Source: Pseudophaeomoniella oleicola (lineage: Eukaryota; Ascomycota; Eurotiomycetes; Phaeomoniellales; Phaeomoniellaceae). Taken from it: a stretch of DNA of 64,000 nt. The notes under the pieces were generated by a model. It worked only from the letters and a program-made list of their open reading frames with translations. It searched no databases and was not told the DNA's origin. Shown here piece after piece: positions 63,450 to 64,000 of this stretch. A program made the translations under genes and the position numbers. Position 1 is the stretch's first letter. Each line of letters begins with the position of its first letter. The stretch is taken from positions 434,001 to 498,000 of the forward strand of contig QWDQ01000004.1 in the NCBI GenBank assembly GCA_003868215.1, written 5' to 3'.

Positions 63450-64000
63450 ATCTGACGGATGTTGTAGGTAGTCAGGGTATCAAGGGCCACCAGTTTTCAC
63501 TTCATCTATGCCATCATCAACGATGTACAGTTGCCGTTACAGAAAGTGAGTCGATTCCAACACGCCGCACTTTTTGTTCGGCAGAATCTTGCTGTTGTTT
63601 GCGCTCGTCATAAGGCGGTGAGCAAAACACTTGGCTAGACCACCTTACAGAATCATATCTGACCGACTCCTATGATCAATGTAAATCATCTCAACCTTCT
63701 ACCAAAGCAGCGCAGATCGATAAAGTTGATTTACAATGCATGTCGTGTCACATCCCGGCTACCAGTCCATTGATCATGGGACAGGTAATCCAGTACAGTG
63801 GAACTGTTTATGACGTTGCTTACGGTGCTGTATCTACTTGACATGAGGTAGTGTTATGATCATGGTATTCATTCACGTTTCGTGTTCTCTTGTGTCTCAT
63901 ATCTAACGCACGTATCCTATTGAGATTATCTTCATCTCCATGATTCCCCCAGATAGTCAACCCAGCTTCCCTAACAAACAGTCGCCGGTAGATTCACCGC
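63450..64000. promoter_or_regulatory. FOL2 upstream region at the window edge
   Basis: 551 bases upstream of the GTP cyclohydrolase start. Only short ORFs are present and I see nothing recognisable before the right edge. Confidence 0.35.

Overview
This 64-kb window looks like nuclear chromosomal DNA from a filamentous ascomycete (Pezizomycotina). Genes are close together on both strands, and the introns are very short: most are 44-64 nt, many exactly 52 nt, with GT..AG ends and CTAAC/CTAAT-like branch sites. The protein set is typical of moulds: a septin of the Cdc12/AspC type, a KDM5 demethylase, a questin-oxidase-like protein, a queuosine-salvage subunit that budding yeast lacks, and a DUF7580-type relic. 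I cannot place the species. I saw no rRNA, tRNA, CRISPR array or recognisable transposon.

Layout, left to right. 0-5 kb: 3-prime-truncated MTHFR (-), queuine tRNA-ribosyltransferase subunit 2 (-), thymidylate kinase (+) and SLX1 nuclease (-). 5-7 kb: long non-coding stretch. 7-14.4 kb: KDM5 histone demethylase (+) facing exopolyphosphatase (-). 15.7-17.5 kb: a transcription-factor-like protein (+). 18.2-25.3 kb: AP-1 mu (-), a mitoribosomal RNase III-like protein (-), a p24 cargo receptor (+) and PWP2 (-). 25.7-29.2 kb: septin Cdc12 (+) and a WDR83-like protein (+). 29.2-31.7 kb: gene-poor, with spliced-looking ORF pieces I cannot identify. 31.7-33.4 kb: a CASTOR-like ACT protein (+). 34.1-40.5 kb: XRN1 (-) and HAT2 (+), head to head. 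41-42.6 kb: a questin-oxidase-like protein (-). 43.1-44.8 kb: a decayed DUF7580-type gene. 45.4-48.9 kb: CTK1 kinase (-). 50.3-54.6 kb: NPY1 NADH pyrophosphatase (-) and QNS1 NAD synthase (+), head to head. 54.8-58.4 kb: a GFA-domain protein (-) and a tandem WW-domain protein (+). 59.3-63.4 kb: an F-box-like disordered protein (-) and GTP cyclohydrolase I (-).

The content is mostly housekeeping: one-carbon and folate metabolism (MTHFR, GTP cyclohydrolase), nucleotide and NAD metabolism, chromatin and transcription (KDM5, HAT2, CTK1), RNA decay and ribosome assembly (XRN1, PWP2), and trafficking (AP-1 mu, p24). Many genes are arranged as divergent pairs with 250-570 bp shared promoters. The most notable is NPY1/QNS1, which puts NAD(H) breakdown and NAD synthesis on one promoter region. 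Exon joins given below were made by reading splice signals; all models sum to a multiple of three except where stated. I found no clearly novel multi-gene system. The parts most worth a second look are the DUF7580-type relic, the NAD pair, the CASTOR-like protein, the tandem-WW protein, and the concentration of simple repeats in tail-to-tail spacers.
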